A DNA stretch of 64,000 nt, taken from contig NZ_CP157940.1 in NCBI RefSeq assembly GCF_040207125.1, positions 1,178,001 through 1,242,000 of the forward strand. The letters run 5' to 3'. A program made the translations under genes and the position numbers. Of this stretch, positions 62,423 to 64,000 are shown in pieces (position 1 is the first letter of the stretch; each line of letters begins with the position of its first letter). The stretch comes from Lacrimispora sp. BS-2. GTDB taxonomy: Bacteria > Bacillota > Clostridia > Lachnospirales > Lachnospiraceae. The notes under the pieces were generated by a model. The model was given only the letters and a program-made list of their open reading frames with translations, was not told the DNA's origin and made no database searches.

Positions 62423-63322
62423 TCAAGTATGAATCCCGGCCCCTCTCATAGCATCAAAAAAGTTCTCCATAGCCGTGGATAAGCCGCTGGGATTATAAGC
62501 GAACCCAACAGTTCTCTTCCTGATTGCCGATTCCAATGGAATCTGGATCAAATCTCCCCGGTCCACTTCTTCCTGGACAAATTCTTTGATCACACATCCG
62601 ATCCCCAGTCCGATTTTAGCAAATTCGATCAGCAGATCCATGGTGGTGACCTCTAAAAGCTGATTTGGCACAATCTGATTTTCGTTCAGATATTCGTCGA
62701 TGTACTTTCTGGTCATGTTGTTCTTGTCCAAAAGAAGAATATTTCCTGTCTGGAAAAGGTCTGCATCCGGCCCTTCCCTCAGATAAAGGTTATCCAGATA
62801 AGGTTTCGTAGCCACAAAAACATCATGGATGTCCATAACCGGCCGAAACAAAAGGGGGCGCCGGTTGGCAGGTTCTGCAATCAGCCCTAAATCAATCCGC
62901 TGCTGTTCCAGCATGGTGATCGTATGGGAAGTGGACTGGCTTTCAATAGAAATCTTAATATGAGGATACTTCTCAATGAATCCCTTTAAATAAGGAAGAA
63001 GTATATACTTACAAAGAGTATTGCTGACACCGATTTTTAAGTGTCCGATATTAAAATCCTTCACCCGCTTCAGTTCCAGTTCCCCGCGGTTTAATTCTTC
63101 AAAGGCTGTTTTTGTATGATTATATAGAAGCTTTCCTTCTTCCGTAAGCTGGACGCCTCTGGAATTTCTCGTAAATAAGGCCACCTCCAGGCTGTCTTCC
63201 AGCTTGCTGATGGATTTGCTGATGGCTGGTTGGCTGATGTAAAGCTCTTTGGCGGCCTTTGAGATATTACCGGCTTTGGCAACTTCATAAAATATCTTAT
63301 AATGGGAAAGGTTATGATCCAT
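62423..63322 (-). CDS. LysR-family regulator, likely of the leu genes
   Basis: The ATG at 63322 follows GGAG with 9 bases between. The helix-turn-helix (YKIFYEVAKAGNISKAAKEL, YISQPAISKSISKLEDSLEV, FTRNSRGVQLTEEG) and effector domain (LKIGVSNTLCKYILLPYLKG, IDLGLIAEPANRRPLL, FAKIGLGIGCVIKEFV) are complete in 299 aa. It is divergent from leuC with ~210 bp between and just downstream of ilvC, so control of branched-chain amino-acid synthesis is the natural reading. Confidence 0.92.
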   Translation of the reverse strand: MDHNLSHYKIFYEVAKAGNISKAAKELYISQPAISKSISKLEDSLEVALFTRNSRGVQLTEEGKLLYNHTKTAFEELNRGELELKRVKDFNIGHLKIGVSNTLCKYILLPYLKGFIEKYPHIKISIESQSTSHTITMLEQQRIDLGLIAEPANRRPLLFRPVMDIHDVFVATKPYLDNLYLREGPDADLFQTGNILLLDKNNMTRKYIDEYLNENQIVPNQLLEVTTMDLLIEFAKIGLGIGCVIKEFVQEEVDRGDLIQIPLESAIRKRTVGFAYNPSGLSTAMENFFDAMRGAGIHT

Positions 63323-63533
63323 GTTAAGGTCTCCTCTCATTTTTCTTCCTATCTTATAACTGGCTATTATATTAAATATTCATATTATGTATTTCTATTA
63401 TATCAATAAGTATGTTAGAATGTAAAGCAAGAAAAAGATGTTACGGTTTGGCCAGGAAACGTGTTCTTTCCGCCAGATGGTGAATGGCATGGCTGAACTT
63501 TAATAGTGATAAACTAACAGGAGGACGCAGTCG
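63323..63533. promoter_or_regulatory. LysR-leuC divergent intergenic region
   Basis: A very AT-rich centre (63360-63420) with repeated TATTA/TAATA-type half-sites must hold both promoters and the LysR site. I could not fix a single -35/-10 pair or a clear T-N11-A box by eye. Confidence 0.4.
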
Positions 63534-64000
63534 ATGGGAATGACGATGACCCAGAAAATATTGGCAGCCCATGCAGGGCTTTCCCAGGTAAAGGCAGGAC
63601 AGTTGATTGAAGCGGAGCTGGATCTGGTATTGGGAAATGATATTACATCTCCGGTTGCCATTAAGGAAATGGAGAAGTTTAATAAGGAAACCATCTTTCA
63701 TAAAGATAAGATTGCCCTGGTTATGGACCATTTTATTCCTAATAAGGATATTAAATCCGCAGAAAATTGTAAATGCTGCCGTGATTTCGCCGGCAAACAC
63801 GAAATTACCAATTATTTCGACGTAGGGCAGATGGGTATCGAACATGCCCTTCTTCCGGAAAAGGGGTTGGTGGTTGCGGGAGATGCAGTCATTGGGGCGG
63901 ATTCTCATACATGCACTTATGGAGCACTGGGAGCTTTTTCTACCGGCGTGGGCAGCACGGATATGGCGGCAGGCATGGTGACTGGAAAAGCCTGGTTCAA
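63534..64000 (+). CDS. leuC: 3-isopropylmalate dehydratase large subunit, 3' end outside window
   Basis: The ATG at 63534 has GGAGG 9 bases before it; in-frame ATGs at 63540 and 63546 follow. The 155 visible codons read [70 protein letters not shown] and [20 protein letters not shown] with [15 protein letters not shown]. This is the aconitase-fold large subunit of the HacA/LeuC type 2 group, with the first iron-sulfur Cys region (DSHTCTYG). It isomerises 2- to 3-isopropylmalate in leucine synthesis with LeuD, presumably encoded beyond the window. Confidence 0.93.
   Translation, partial: MGMTMTQKILAAHAGLSQVKAGQLIEAELDLVLGNDITSPVAIKEMEKFNKETIFHKDKIALVMDHFIPNKDIKSAENCKCCRDFAGKHEITNYFDVGQMGIEHALLPEKGLVVAGDAVIGADSHTCTYGALGAFSTGVGSTDMAAGMVTGKAWF

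Overview
The window reads as chromosomal DNA of an anaerobic, spore-forming Firmicute of the Lachnospiraceae (Clostridium cluster XIVa, the Lacrimispora / C. saccharolyticum type of genome). This is inferred from the protein flavour (Csp-like S8 protein, LysM-GH18, DUF3656-type U32 protein, BMP protein without a signal peptide, SEC-C, CZB-CheW), strong AGGAGG ribosome binding sites, TTGACA-N17-TATAAT promoters, GTG/TTG starts and a Phe T-box. No rRNA, tRNA or CRISPR array was seen.

Layout. (1) 1-1.8 kb: the 3' part of a subtilisin-like (S8) gene whose catalytic serine position is glycine, then an unknown small gene. (2) 1.88-12.6 kb: an accessory region bounded by two copies of a 33-bp direct repeat (23 bp identical). 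It holds an RtcB-type RNA ligase overlapping a Cys-rich mini-protein gene, a LysM-GH18 protein with an altered active site, wrecks of an IS66 tnpA, an XRE regulator and a tyrosine recombinase, a GNAT gene, a PadR/SEDS-like membrane-protein pair and a BlaI/M56 pair with a clear double operator. I read it as an old, decayed and composite genomic island. (3) 12.6-23.2 kb: a putative structured leader RNA with a small gene, then an oligopeptide ABC transporter operon continuing into cutC, a DeoR-type regulator and a large transglutaminase-like protein. (4) 23.3-28 kb: SEC-C protein, methyltransferase, hslO, cspA, DUF5662 and a DEDD-type nuclease. (5) 28.1-35.3 kb: ruvA-ruvB-zapA-U32-ftsW/rodA-PBP, a DNA repair / cell division / wall synthesis cluster. 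(6) 35.4-47.5 kb: Nudix, an orphan CheW with an inserted CZB zinc domain, a 5'-3' exonuclease, M32 carboxypeptidase, cysK, YihY, an SPL-family radical SAM protein, and a LysR gene divergent from a heterodimeric ABC exporter. (7) 47.5-56.6 kb: small ORFs, T-box-pheS-pheT, an enolase paralogue that has lost its catalytic residues, secG-rnr-smpB. (8) 56.6-64 kb: a ParB-like/BMP fusion with a phosphoesterase, a cation efflux protein, ilvN-ilvC, and a LysR gene divergent from leuC (cut by the window end).

Most of the window is ordinary core genome. The most unusual items are the degenerate enolase, the Csp-like pseudoprotease, the repeat-bounded island with its RtcB unit, the putative leader RNA at 12.67-12.83 kb, the ParB/BMP fusion and the orphan CZB-CheW. 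All functional statements come from reading motifs by eye; no database search was run.
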